DNA from: Pseudomonas lijiangensis
GTDB lineage: Bacteria > Pseudomonadota > Gammaproteobacteria > Pseudomonadales > Pseudomonadaceae
Reading direction: 5' to 3'
DNA length: 64,000 nucleotides
Assembly: GCF_018968705.1 (NCBI RefSeq)
Contig: NZ_CP076668.1
Location: forward strand, 3,049,001-3,113,000
Of the stretch, positions 18,112 to 27,685 are shown piece after piece (position 1 is the first letter of the stretch; the number at the start of each line of letters is the position of its first letter). A program made the translations under genes and the position numbers. The notes below the pieces were generated by a model. That model saw only the letters and a program-made list of their open reading frames with translations, was not told where the DNA came from and made no database searches.

Positions 18112-20713
18112 AGCGGGGGACTACGTTCAGGAGTTCGTAAAAATTTACGACTTCAACTTGAAATGAGTTTTTTCGAGTTGGGCCTATCGAAACTTTTATA
18201 CCTTTTTCTTTAAGCCCAGTCATGTGAGCGCGCGGAACATAGCTTTCGATCTTCAAATTCAACAACGCATCACTTACAGAGTCCAAAAGCTTACTTTTCT
18301 TAGGATTCAAGAACATCCATATCAAAGGACAGGAAAGGAGCACCCCCATAATAATCGGCATTTTTTCATCGGTGAACCTCTTCAATAAATCGATAAAGGC
18401 TTGATCAGAAGTTTTCGATGTTCCTTTACGCCCCGGCAATGATGAGGTAATCGCTAGCATGCCATGCAGAATACAAATAATTTGCCGATGTATAATTTCT
18501 CCAGTACGCCAGTGCAATGTAGCTTTTTCATCCAAACTCAACAAATCGTCATGAAGCCGCAATGCTAAATGCCCCAACAACCCAGGGGAAATTTTGTATT
18601 CCAGATTGCGGACACTACGATGCCACTTCCTCATACTGCTGCTAAAAACAATAAAAGCATTTTGATTGCTAACCACTAAACCTTCATCGCCCTCATCAAG
18701 CCCATCCTCTTCATCATGTTCGTGCTCAGGTGCAGCAAAAGATGAACCTCCCCCTCCAAAGTGCGGAATGACGGAAAATTCTGCAAACGAACCCAGCTCA
18801 TCAATACTATTAGCAAACAGCAAATCAGCTATCACACCAAACAAAGACAGCGCCGAGACAGAGCGCATCACTTCGCCTCGCTCGTTGAAGCGCCTACTCA
18901 AGATCAGCTTAAGTATTTCACCAAACCTTCCACAGCGCTCATCTACTAAATCATCTATATAAAACCACCCAACCCCATTATTTATCGACACACCTTCACT
19001 ATTACCTTTAATCTTTTCCCACCAACCCCTTGAGCGCTCAGGCAAGGAGTCCACCAAAGAACTCATATAATAACTTGAATCACGCAAATGAATATCGCGC
19101 CCACCATACCAGTTCTGCTGAATCGTTTTGGAAGCAACCTTATTCGCAAGCCCAACCGAGCCAAAAGAAGATCCTTGCAACTTATTTACTCGCTCATTGG
19201 CTCGATCAATAGCACCGAGTCGCGCCGCCAACTCCGAAGCAGTTATTCCAGATTGACTCCAAAGAAAATTAAAGAGAGAGCTTCTAGACTCTGCATCCAG
19301 CAAAGCAGGCCTTCTCATCATTGTTACCGGCAGTGCAAGTCCTAACAACGCCTTAAGAGTATTTCCCACATGCCCCTTGAGCTTCTGTGCCAGCAACAAC
19401 GCCAAGCAATGTACTGCAATAGCGCGATTAACTTCTGATGAGACACCAAATCTGACGAGGTCAGGTGCGTCTTCTTGCTTGATCAACCACCCAAAAATCA
19501 CCCGCAACGAGTAATCCAAATCCCCTTTAAAGATCAAATCGGCTGACACACCTTGAGCGATTAGGCGAGTCGAGAAGGCAGTAAATATTGCACTGTATTT
19601 TATGTCATCTGGCTCATCAAGAGCTCGCATATAGCCGATAACAAGCCGTAATGGCTCCGTAGCAACCAAATTAAAGAACGGGTGACTGGCAACATGAGGG
19701 GGTTCGTGCATCAGTGCACTAATACTTGTATTAGCCCACTCTCTTAGCTCAATACTTGGAGACGCTCCCTGACCTACGTGGATATTCCCCTCCGAATATT
19801 GTTTCAGTCCACCAAGCGGCACCATGGATATCCGATTTTGAGGCGGAGCAATCTTGAGCAAATATTGCTCCTCAAGCTCCGAGACGCCACCCCCTACGCT
19901 TTGCTGACTCAGCCCCATCAGACCAAGATCATGCTTTAGAACCTGCTCACCAAATGCCTCATAGATATTCTTACGTAACAATCGCCCATAAAGCTCAATA
20001 TCACCTGAGAGTATGACGACTAAGCCAGGATGCGTCAGGTATTTTCTCACCGTCTCCAAGATCAAGTGGCCGTGAGCAAAGTTAGTATCAACATCATCAA
20101 AAGTCAGCACAAAAGCTTTTTTATTGAGCAGCTTCAATGCATGCTCAATATATATGCCAAGCTTTTTTTCAAAATCACGGCCTTTTTTGGCTTTGCGCAA
20201 GCCTTGGCTCATAACCCATTTGGCGTCCTCCCATTCAGCACCGTAGGCCGAACTGGAACCAATTCCGTCAAGCAACCCCAGACCTTCCGCCAAGGCCTCT
20301 CGAGCACTTTCCAATGCGCAGGTGTCACCTTTTATTTGGGCAAGAACAGCCTCAATCGCGGAAAGAATAACCACGACAATATTTTCTTTCGTTTCAATCA
20401 GGGTAGGATCAATAAGCCGCAACACGCTTAGCTGAAGCTTTTCATCATCTCTTAGTCTTTCAAGCGACTTGAGCAGAAATGTAGTTTTCCCGCTACCACG
20501 ACTCCCTTCGATCAAAATGGCGCTGTGTACTCTTGAATAGGTGATATCTGTTTCTTTGATGCTTTCGTAGGGGAAGGTACTGCGAGCTTTTAATTGATGC
20601 TCAATTCTACCCCGCAATTTCAGATAAGCATCCTGCTGAAGCTGCCCCTCGGAATCCTCCAGCACTCCAGCCTCATTGACGGAGAGGTTTATCACCACCT
20701 TGTTGTCACTCAT
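18098..20713 (-). CDS. rdrA: RdrA, P-loop ATPase of a RADAR antiphage system
   Basis: The protein has 871 residues, counting from the ATG at 20713 (AAGGAAAG 4 nt upstream). The N-terminal third is a P-loop NTPase with Walker A GSRGSGKT at residues 70-77, Walker B FVLTFDDVD and a sensor-like VVILSGD. The remainder is long and helical with an acidic patch (EHDEEDGLDEGDEG). This size and ATPase-first architecture, plus direct overlap with rdrB, identify RdrA by context. In described systems RdrA forms a heptameric ring that works with RdrB. The gene is visibly AT-richer than flanking genes, suggesting horizontal acquisition. I saw no third RADAR accessory gene (SLATT or Csx27-like) on either side. 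Confidence 0.85.
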   Translation of the reverse strand: MSDNKVVINLSVNEAGVLEDSEGQLQQDAYLKLRGRIEHQLKARSTFPYESIKETDITYSRVHSAILIEGSRGSGKTTFLLKSLERLRDDEKLQLSVLRLIDPTLIETKENIVVVILSAIEAVLAQIKGDTCALESAREALAEGLGLLDGIGSSSAYGAEWEDAKWVMSQGLRKAKKGRDFEKKLGIYIEHALKLLNKKAFVLTFDDVDTNFAHGHLILETVRKYLTHPGLVVILSGDIELYGRLLRKNIYEAFGEQVLKHDLGLMGLSQQSVGGGVSELEEQYLLKIAPPQNRISMVPLGGLKQYSEGNIHVGQGASPSIELREWANTSISALMHEPPHVASHPFFNLVATEPLRLVIGYMRALDEPDDIKYSAIFTAFSTRLIAQGVSADLIFKGDLDYSLRVIFGWLIKQEDAPDLVRFGVSSEVNRAIAVHCLALLLAQKLKGHVGNTLKALLGLALPVTMMRRPALLDAESRSSLFNFLWSQSGITASELAARLGAIDRANERVNKLQGSSFGSVGLANKVASKTIQQNWYGGRDIHLRDSSYYMSSLVDSLPERSRGWWEKIKGNSEGVSINNGVGWFYIDDLVDERCGRFGEILKLILSRRFNERGEVMRSVSALSLFGVIADLLFANSIDELGSFAEFSVIPHFGGGGSSFAAPEHEHDEEDGLDEGDEGLVVSNQNAFIVFSSSMRKWHRSVRNLEYKISPGLLGHLALRLHDDLLSLDEKATLHWRTGEIIHRQIICILHGMLAITSSLPGRKGTSKTSDQAFIDLLKRFTDEKMPIIMGVLLSCPLIWMFLNPKKSKLLDSVSDALLNLKIESYVPRAHMTGLKEKGIKVSIGPTRKNSFQVEVVNFYELLNVVPRYAAK

Positions 20714-21020
20714 GTATCTTTCCTTGCTCAAATCAAACTGCTGTATAGCCTGGAACAACCAATGAAGAGCACGAAATGCTCTACTGTCGGCATACCAGTT
20801 GCGTAATTTTTGTCATTGTGGCGTCAAGTCAACCTTGCAGTGGCTGACCGCCGAGTAAATGTGGGAGCGCTAGCGCTAATGAGGAACGGGTGATCAATGA
20901 CGATCCACCGATGTGCCTGAAGAGAGAAGAAGCTTCCATGCAATAAATCCATACCAACCAGATAATGGCTAAACGCTATATTCCACCCTTAAATAAATGT
21001 CAATGATTTTCATAATATTG
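20714..21020. other. Gap upstream of rdrA: presumptive promoter, nothing else recognised
   Basis: About 300 bp separate the rdrA start from the RND pump stop. It should hold the rdrA promoter. A 12-bp palindrome AGCGCTAGCGCT near 20866 is the only symmetric element noticed. No gene or integrase remnant was seen. Confidence 0.4.
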
Positions 21021-24000
21021 TTATCCGCCATTAATCTTGGCTCTTGCCCCAAAACACTCCGGCAAACGCCCAAACAGCAACCAATACAGCACTGGAATCA
21101 ACCCAAGGGTTATCAAAGTACCCAACGCCAGCCCACCCATGATTGTGATCGCCATGCCTTTCCAGAGCGGGCCGGCAAACAGCATCAGTGGAATCAGGCC
21201 GATGATGCAGGTCAGCTTGGTCATTACGATGGGACGAAGGCGCATGACCGCAGCATTGACCACAGCATCCCTTAGCGCCAGGCCGGCAGCCGATTCGGCT
21301 TCGATCCGCTCCAGCAGCAGTACCGCATTGTTGACGATGATGCCGGCCAGCGACAGCAGACCGAAAGTGGCCATGAATCCGAAGGGGTAGCCGGTGATTA
21401 CCAGAGCAAGGGATACGCCGATCAGGACGAAGGGAACACTGCTGACCACGATCAGCAGTTTGCGGAACGAGTTGAACTGCCAGATGAACAGCAGCAACAT
21501 CGCGACCAGCGCATGGGGCAAATATTGCAACAGGGCCTGGTTCGCAGCGGCAGAGTCTTCGATTTCTCCGCCCAGCTCGATTCGGTAGCCACTGGGCAGG
21601 TTGATCGCAGCCACTTCCGGGGCCAGTTTTTCGACGATGGAGCTGGCGGTCATCGACGGGTTGTGGCCTGTGACGGTTATCGCCCGTTCCAGATTGCGTC
21701 TCTGAATGACCGATGCTTCTACGGCAGGCTCAATCTTCGCGATAGCCGACAGAGGCAGCGCATCGCCACCGGTCGAGGGATAAATCAGCGTACTGGCAAT
21801 ATCATCACCTGGCGTTATGGCTGTTGTCGGCTCCCGAACCAGAATCGGTACGTTCGCTTCGCCATCCTGCATGGAGGACACCAGCAACCCGCCATTGCGC
21901 AGTTGCAGGGCCTGGGCAATATCTTCACTGCCGATGCCGGCACGCCGGGCAGCGTCCTGATCGACGACGATGTTGTAGCGCACCAGTCGCAGCCGCCAGT
22001 CGTCATTCACATCCAGGGTCCCTGGCACAGCCAGCATGGCTTTTTCGATGCGCGCAGCGATATCCCGCAGTACGGATTCATCCGGGCCGATCACTCTGTA
22101 AATGGCAACACCTGCTTCGGTGGTTCCCAGTGAAAACCGCTTGGGCTGCGCCTGCACTTCCGGATGCTGGCTCAGCAGATAGCGCCGGGTACGCTCGATC
22201 ACTGCATCGAGATCGGCTCCTTCCTTGATGCTCACCGTGAAATAAGCCGTATCCGGGGCAGCCAGAGGTGGATTGAGGCCCAGGACGATACGCGGGCCAC
22301 CCTCAGCCACATAGCCAATGCTGCTTACCACATCCCGGTCAGCACTCAGCCATTGACTGATCTCGCGCACGGTCTGCTGCGTCATGCCGGACGCAGTACC
22401 GGGCTCCAGGGTGACAGGGATCTGGAATTGCAGACGGTCTGATTTGGGCAGGAAATCATAGGGCACCTGAATCAGCACGATCACGGCCGAAGCCAGCATC
22501 ACCAGCATGGCTCCCAGAAACGTCAGCGGATGCCTGAGCAGCCCTTCGATGATGCGGCGATAGCCACGATAGAAAGCCGAGTCATAGACCTGCGCCTTAT
22601 CGTGATGCTCATCCGGCTGCGGCGCTCTGGCAAAGTAGAAGCACAGCAGCGGCGTTACGGTCACACTCAGCAGCCAGGAGCCCAGCAAGGCGATGGCCAG
22701 CACAATCGCCAGCGACCTCAGGTATTCGTTGGTACTGGTCTGGCCCAGAAAGAACGGTGAAAACGCCAGGACAATCACCAGCGATGACGTCAGCAAGGGA
22801 ATCATCAGGGTTCGCCCCGCATCCTCGCAGGCCTGTCGGCGCGACTCACCGGCTTCCAGCCGACGCTCGATGTCTTCGGCAATGACGATGCCGTTATCCA
22901 CCAGCAGCCCCAGAGCCAGAATGATCGCGGCAATGGAAACCGTTTGCAGCTCGACGCCCAGCGCACGCATCACGATCAATGTTCCCAGGATCGTCAACGG
23001 CACGATGGCTCCCACCACCAGACCGGTTCGCCAGCCCAGAAACAGCATGACGACAGCCATGACAATCACCACGGTTTCCATCATCACATGATTCATTTTC
23101 GACATTTCGTGGTGAACCACGTCGGACTGAAACGTCACGATGTGCAGCTCGAACCCCGCGGGCAATTGTGCTTCCAGTTGCTCCAGACGCGAGCGCAACT
23201 GTGCCCCGAACGCCCCGATGTTGAGCCCTGGCTTCATCGAAACGGCAAATACCACGGCATCCTGTCCCTGATAAATCGCCGCTGTGTCCGGTTGCTTGTC
23301 GAGTGCGACCGAAACCTTCGCCAGCGTGCCGAGCGCAATGGTTTTGCCGTCGGGAAGCTGTATCGGCAGCGCCTCTAACTGGGATTGCCCCAACACTTCA
23401 CCGGTGACGGTCATGGTCGTGTTCTGGCCGCCGATCACTGGGCTGCCTGCTGCGACGATCATGTTCTGGGCCTGCAATTGCTGCAGGATCTGCCGGGCCG
23501 ACATGCCAGCAGCTGCGAGCCGAGAGCGATCCAGATCCAGGTAAAAACGTTCCTGCTGCATACCGTACAGCGAAATCTGCTCCACTCCCGACAAGGCATA
23601 GAGCTGGTTGCGCAAGCGGGTCAAGGGGCCGCGCATTTCACTCATGCTGTAGCCCTCGGCGGTGACTGCGATGGAAGCCACGGCAACGCGCCCGAAATCA
23701 TCATCCACAAATGGCCCCGACGCGCCTTTCGGAAAGCTCGCCCCGGCCTCTGCGGCCTTGGCCCTGACACGCTGCCAGAGCACGCCCAGATTCTTGACCT
23801 CGTCATAGGCCGTTACCTGAATGACTGCACTTCCCGGCCGCACCGTGGTGACCAGATTCTTTATCTCGGGCAACTCGCGCAGTTTGTCTTCCGTCGGCTT
23901 GACCAGTAGCTCCTCCACACGCTCGGCAGGCAGGCCGGGGAATGAAACACTGACCAGCGCATCGCGGATCGTCACGGAAGGCTCTTCCTGAGAGGGAAAG

Positions 24001-24092
24001 CCCAGAAAGGTGAAGACTCCGGCGACGAGTACCAGAAAAGCAGCGAATAGCGTCAATCGGCTGAAGCCGAGAGCATGGCGTGTAAGGTTCAT
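21021..24092 (-). CDS. RND efflux pump inner-membrane transporter
   Basis: The 1,023-residue protein has the standard RND layout: one N-terminal helix, a large periplasmic loop, six helices and then a repeat of the same. Evidence includes the SVSFPGLPAERVEELLVKP entry to the porter domain and the central GLLVDNGIVIAEDIERRLEAG segment, which carries the conserved helix-4 Asp used in proton relay. The second-half counterpart is LSLAGIIVNNAVLLLERIE. It is the last gene of a four-gene operon with the adaptor 3 nt upstream. It pumps substrates by proton antiport in complex with the adaptor and the outer-membrane channel. The family resembles HAE/TriC-type multidrug pumps. The substrate is not predictable. 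Confidence 0.93.
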   Translation of the reverse strand: MNLTRHALGFSRLTLFAAFLVLVAGVFTFLGFPSQEEPSVTIRDALVSVSFPGLPAERVEELLVKPTEDKLRELPEIKNLVTTVRPGSAVIQVTAYDEVKNLGVLWQRVRAKAAEAGASFPKGASGPFVDDDFGRVAVASIAVTAEGYSMSEMRGPLTRLRNQLYALSGVEQISLYGMQQERFYLDLDRSRLAAAGMSARQILQQLQAQNMIVAAGSPVIGGQNTTMTVTGEVLGQSQLEALPIQLPDGKTIALGTLAKVSVALDKQPDTAAIYQGQDAVVFAVSMKPGLNIGAFGAQLRSRLEQLEAQLPAGFELHIVTFQSDVVHHEMSKMNHVMMETVVIVMAVVMLFLGWRTGLVVGAIVPLTILGTLIVMRALGVELQTVSIAAIILALGLLVDNGIVIAEDIERRLEAGESRRQACEDAGRTLMIPLLTSSLVIVLAFSPFFLGQTSTNEYLRSLAIVLAIALLGSWLLSVTVTPLLCFYFARAPQPDEHHDKAQVYDSAFYRGYRRIIEGLLRHPLTFLGAMLVMLASAVIVLIQVPYDFLPKSDRLQFQIPVTLEPGTASGMTQQTVREISQWLSADRDVVSSIGYVAEGGPRIVLGLNPPLAAPDTAYFTVSIKEGADLDAVIERTRRYLLSQHPEVQAQPKRFSLGTTEAGVAIYRVIGPDESVLRDIAARIEKAMLAVPGTLDVNDDWRLRLVRYNIVVDQDAARRAGIGSEDIAQALQLRNGGLLVSSMQDGEANVPILVREPTTAITPGDDIASTLIYPSTGGDALPLSAIAKIEPAVEASVIQRRNLERAITVTGHNPSMTASSIVEKLAPEVAAINLPSGYRIELGGEIEDSAAANQALLQYLPHALVAMLLLFIWQFNSFRKLLIVVSSVPFVLIGVSLALVITGYPFGFMATFGLLSLAGIIVNNAVLLLERIEAESAAGLALRDAVVNAAVMRLRPIVMTKLTCIIGLIPLMLFAGPLWKGMAITIMGGLALGTLITLGLIPVLYWLLFGRLPECFGARAKINGG

Positions 24093-24095
24093 GGT

Positions 24096-25226
24096 CTAGT
24101 TCCGGGTCAGGCGAGTGGAAGGCTGGAACAGGCTGACAGTCTGGCCATCGGTCAGAAAAGCGACGCCGCTGACAACAATCTGCTCACCTTCGGCAAGCCC
24201 GCTCTCGATCACGGCCCGGCCTTGCCAGACGCCCTTGAGCGAAACATTCCGGGCCGATACCTTGCCTTGCCCGGGCCTGTAGACAAATACCTGGGCCTTG
24301 GAGTACTTGTCGCCCACCACAAGAGCCTGCATCGGAATGCTGATCGCGCGCGAGGATTCAGAGCCGAGTTGCACCAGCACCGATACGCCACTGGGAAGCG
24401 GCTCACCGGCCTCCTCGACGCGGAAGATAGCGGTCTGCGTCAGACCGTTGTCAGCGCGTTGCGAGAGGCTTTCCAGCACCAGATCAAGTGCGACTGTCGG
24501 TTGCGAAACCATCCACGCCATAGCGCGGTCACCCGGTGTCATCTTCAAGGCCTGGGCAACAGGCACCGCCGCTACGATCTGACGGTTATCTTCAGACTCG
24601 ACCTCAAGCACGACCTGCCCTGCTGCCACTTCGCTGAACGGCTCGACCTGCCGCGCCACGACCCGACCGGCAAAGGGGGCAACCAGCCTGACGCGCTCGA
24701 CTTCCCGCTGAGCCAGGGCCAGATCGGCTGCCGTACGACGCTGCTGGGCACTCGCATCCTGCCAGGCTGTTTCGGCCTGCTCGACAACACTTTGTGCAAC
24801 GCTGCCTGAAGCGAACAGGCTCTGCTGGCGCTGATAATTGCGTTTGCGCTCCAGTGCTTGAGCAAGGCTGGTGGCGACGCTGGCCTGGGCCTGCTTCATG
24901 CGTAATCGTGCAGGTTCATCATCCAGTTTCGCCAGCACTTGCCCCTTCTGCACGAGAGCCCCCACATCAACACTCAGCGACATCAACCTGCCTGAAGACT
25001 CAAAAGCCAGTGCGGCGCGCTGTTGCTGGCGAACCACACCCGTAATGCGCACCCCGTCCCCTCGCCCGGCGCTGACAGTTTCAACCTTGACTGCACGTGC
25101 CACAGGCGGCGCAGAAGCCTCTTGCCCGGAACACCCTGCGAGTTGCAGGGCCACAAGACAGACGACACAAAGGCCGGTGAAAAACCTCCTGGTCAAGAGT
25201 CCCTTTGCATTGAAATGCCAGCGCAT
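24096..25226 (-). CDS. RND efflux periplasmic adaptor lipoprotein (membrane fusion protein)
   Basis: The protein has 376 residues from the ATG at 25226. The frame opens further upstream, but the signal peptide with lipobox LAGC (LQLAGCSGQ) dictates this start. Membrane-fusion features follow: a beta-barrel/lipoyl half (FESSGRLMSLSVDVGALVQKGQVLAKLDD), an alpha-hairpin (ALERKRNYQRQQSLFASGSV), then the second lipoyl half (RVRLVAPFAGRVVARQVEPFSEVAAGQ). It bridges the RND pump encoded next and the outer-membrane channel encoded two genes upstream. Confidence 0.92.
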   Translation of the reverse strand: MRWHFNAKGLLTRRFFTGLCVVCLVALQLAGCSGQEASAPPVARAVKVETVSAGRGDGVRITGVVRQQQRAALAFESSGRLMSLSVDVGALVQKGQVLAKLDDEPARLRMKQAQASVATSLAQALERKRNYQRQQSLFASGSVAQSVVEQAETAWQDASAQQRRTAADLALAQREVERVRLVAPFAGRVVARQVEPFSEVAAGQVVLEVESEDNRQIVAAVPVAQALKMTPGDRAMAWMVSQPTVALDLVLESLSQRADNGLTQTAIFRVEEAGEPLPSGVSVLVQLGSESSRAISIPMQALVVGDKYSKAQVFVYRPGQGKVSARNVSLKGVWQGRAVIESGLAEGEQIVVSGVAFLTDGQTVSLFQPSTRLTRN

Positions 25227-25246
25227 GCTCGGTACCTGCCCTTCAG

Positions 25247-26083
25247 TCAAAAGCTGTAATTGATCGTGGCCAGGCCAGTAGCCTCGGCGTCGGTCTGCAC
25301 CAGCGGGCTGCCACGTACCTGATCGGTGTAATGAGTGACACCGACGGAAGTCAGCGCTGACCAATGAGCGTCGAAGGTGTGTTGCCAGTTGAGCGCCGCA
25401 GAATACGAGTAGATTCCGCTGTCGGCCTGGAAGCTGCTGAACCGCGAAGTGCTGCTCTGCGCCTGGGTGACACCGAAATAGGTCTGGTTGTAACGTCCAT
25501 CGCCTGCATGAGCATCGATGTCGAGGGCGATGGTGTCGTCGTTGGTGTGGAATACGATGCCTTCAAGCCCCAGGCGATAGCGATTGCCACGATCCTCACC
25601 GCCGGTTCGCAGCTCGGCTTCGCCGTTGAGGGAAAGCCATGGCAACAATTGCTGGCTCACATTGATGTCTGCAACGGTCGCGCCTTCTACCGTCCCCATA
25701 CCTTTGAGGTCAGTGGAACCGTAGCGACTGCCGCTGTTTTTAGTGCTGCGGCCCATGTCGTAGTTGAGCGCCGCACTTGCACTGAAACCTGACGACGATT
25801 GCCATTGCAGGCCCAGCCCCCGAAGGCTGTCGGCAAAGAAGATCCCGCGCTGAATGCTCAGCATCGGCAGCAATGTACTGCGGTAGTGATCGGAACCCAT
25901 GTAACGCGCAGTGACCGCGGCACCCAGCCCCATGCTGATATCGGTCTTCTTGCCCAGCAGACTGTTGCCCGACGTGTCGTCAGCCGCCTGGACATACCCG
26001 GCACAGCTCGCAACAAGAGTCGCGCACGTCAGTAAAGCCTTCAGGGAGACACGGGAATCGAAAGTGGCGTAGCGGTTATTCAT
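25247..26083 (-). CDS. MipA/OmpV-family outer-membrane protein
   Basis: The 278-residue protein has a signal peptide (cleavage near YVQAADDTS) and a predicted beta-barrel. It has the MipA/OmpV pattern: an early GLGAAVTARYMGSDHYRSTLLPMLSIQRG strand pair and a final LVQTDAEATGLATINYSF strand with terminal Phe. MipA of E. coli scaffolds murein synthase and hydrolase, but most family members are of unknown role and several respond to antibiotics. The gene lies inside the RND operon. Its ATG overlaps the stop of the outer-membrane channel gene (ATGA), so it is co-translated with efflux components and may modify permeability or the wall during pump assembly. Confidence 0.85.
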   Translation of the reverse strand: MNNRYATFDSRVSLKALLTCATLVASCAGYVQAADDTSGNSLLGKKTDISMGLGAAVTARYMGSDHYRSTLLPMLSIQRGIFFADSLRGLGLQWQSSSGFSASAALNYDMGRSTKNSGSRYGSTDLKGMGTVEGATVADINVSQQLLPWLSLNGEAELRTGGEDRGNRYRLGLEGIVFHTNDDTIALDIDAHAGDGRYNQTYFGVTQAQSSTSRFSSFQADSGIYSYSAALNWQHTFDAHWSALTSVGVTHYTDQVRGSPLVQTDAEATGLATINYSF

Positions 26084-27588
26084 GATGAAGCTCCAGTTTG
26101 GGGTGTGGTTTGCGCGGGAGCGGCGTCTGTGCCACTGAGCACGCGATAGATATCCAGGCGGTTAAGCAGCAGGTCGTGACGGACCTGACGCCATGCCATG
26201 TCCGTGCGGGCGATCAGAATCGTTGAAGAAAGCAGCGAAAGACGGCTGACCCCACCGACATCCAGCGCCCTGGAAGTACGCTGAGCCTTGCTCCTGGCCA
26301 GGGCGACGAGGACCTGCTGACTGCGCAGGCGCTCAAGCACCAGTTGCCGCTGTGCCAGTACATCGGCAACTTCGCGAAAGGCGGCTTGAACGGTCTGCTC
26401 GTACTGAGCGACGGCAATGTCCTTGCGCACCTGCGCCAGATCGAGATTGGCGCGGTTGCGCCCAGAATCGAACAGCGGCAGTGAAATCTGCGGGCTGAAC
26501 AGCCAGGTGCCGGAACCGGCATCAAACAGCGAGCGCAAGCCATCGCTGGCCAGACCGGCTCCCGTACTGAGCCGCACAGACGGAAAAAAGGCTGCACGAG
26601 CTGCGCCGATATTGGCGTTGGCCGCTTTCAGATGCTCTTCGCTCTGACGCACATCAAAGCGCTGTAGCAAACGTTGCGAAGGCATGTCCGCCAGCCATGT
26701 CGGCGTCTCGGGTGCATCCGTGCCGTCAGGAGACACTGGCAGACCGGAAGGCTCCGGCTCTCGTGCAACCGGCGTGGAATAACCGGTTACCAGCATCAAT
26801 GCCTGGGTGGCACGGGAGTGGTCGCTGATCGCTTCCTGCAACTGAAGACGTGTGCCCTGCGCCCGCACATGTTCCTGAGCCACCTCGTCGAAAGAAATGG
26901 CTCCGGCCGCCTGTTGCTCTTCGGCCATGCCCAGCAGTGTCTGCTGCGCCTCGTCGATGCGTCGGGCGTCACCTTGTCGGTCAGCCGCCAGACGCTCCGC
27001 CAGATAGAGTCTGGCAACCTCGACGATCAGCGCGCTTCGCGCAGCCTGCTGGCCATAGGTCGTTGCCAGATAGTCATGGCGTGCGGCATCGGAAAGGCTG
27101 CGTACACGACCAAAGAAGTCCAGTTCAAAATCCGAAATACCTATCGATGCGTATTTCAGATTCTGTCCATAACGCTCGTTGAGGGCGGCATTATCAAAGT
27201 GTTGCTTGTCGCGTTCGACGCTGGCGGCCAGGGTCGGCAAGCGGTCTGCCTGTGCAATGCCCGCCAGGGCCTGCGCCTCCTTGACCCGAAGCGATGCCAC
27301 CTGGAAGTCCCGGTTGAAACCAAGCCCCTGCTGTACGAGACGCACCAGCTCACCATTGGGCTCCAGCTCTGTCAGCAGACGGGTTTCATCAGCCGAAAGC
27401 GGTATCCCGGACACCATCGGATGAGGCGCCGCCTGCAAACTCACTCCCTGCGCCACAGGCACTGGCAAGGACGGTCTGCGGTAATCGGGAGCCAGCGAGC
27501 AACCGGCACTGCTCAGGGCCAGCAAAAGCACCGGCCAGCAGATCGGGTTCGATCTTTTAGACTTGGACAGCGATGTGTTTGGCGGCAT
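26080..27588 (-). CDS. RND outer-membrane channel lipoprotein (OprM/NodT family)
   Basis: The protein has about 502 residues, counting from the ATG at 27588. A lipoprotein signal ending SSAGC is followed at once by SLAPDYRRPSLPVP, the classic OprM-family N-terminus. Two TolC-like repeats are visible (FELDFFGRVRSLSDAARHDYLATTYGQQAARSALIVEVARLYL, then PLFDSGRNRANLDLAQVRKDIAVAQYEQTVQAAFREVADVLA), along with the LFSPQISLPLFDSG turn. It forms the exit duct for the pump and is the first gene of the operon. Its start lies 97 bp from a divergently transcribed two-component system, the likely regulator. Confidence 0.92.
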   Translation of the reverse strand: MPPNTSLSKSKRSNPICWPVLLLALSSAGCSLAPDYRRPSLPVPVAQGVSLQAAPHPMVSGIPLSADETRLLTELEPNGELVRLVQQGLGFNRDFQVASLRVKEAQALAGIAQADRLPTLAASVERDKQHFDNAALNERYGQNLKYASIGISDFELDFFGRVRSLSDAARHDYLATTYGQQAARSALIVEVARLYLAERLAADRQGDARRIDEAQQTLLGMAEEQQAAGAISFDEVAQEHVRAQGTRLQLQEAISDHSRATQALMLVTGYSTPVAREPEPSGLPVSPDGTDAPETPTWLADMPSQRLLQRFDVRQSEEHLKAANANIGAARAAFFPSVRLSTGAGLASDGLRSLFDAGSGTWLFSPQISLPLFDSGRNRANLDLAQVRKDIAVAQYEQTVQAAFREVADVLAQRQLVLERLRSQQVLVALARSKAQRTSRALDVGGVSRLSLLSSTILIARTDMAWRQVRHDLLLNRLDIYRVLSGTDAAPAQTTPQTGASS

Positions 27589-27685
27589 AGGATCTGTTCG
27601 CGGTAAGGAAATCTGGAGCGATCCTATGTGCCGTCTATCAATAAACCGTTCGTGAAATATCAAGATTTCATCAAGAGGCATCCCC

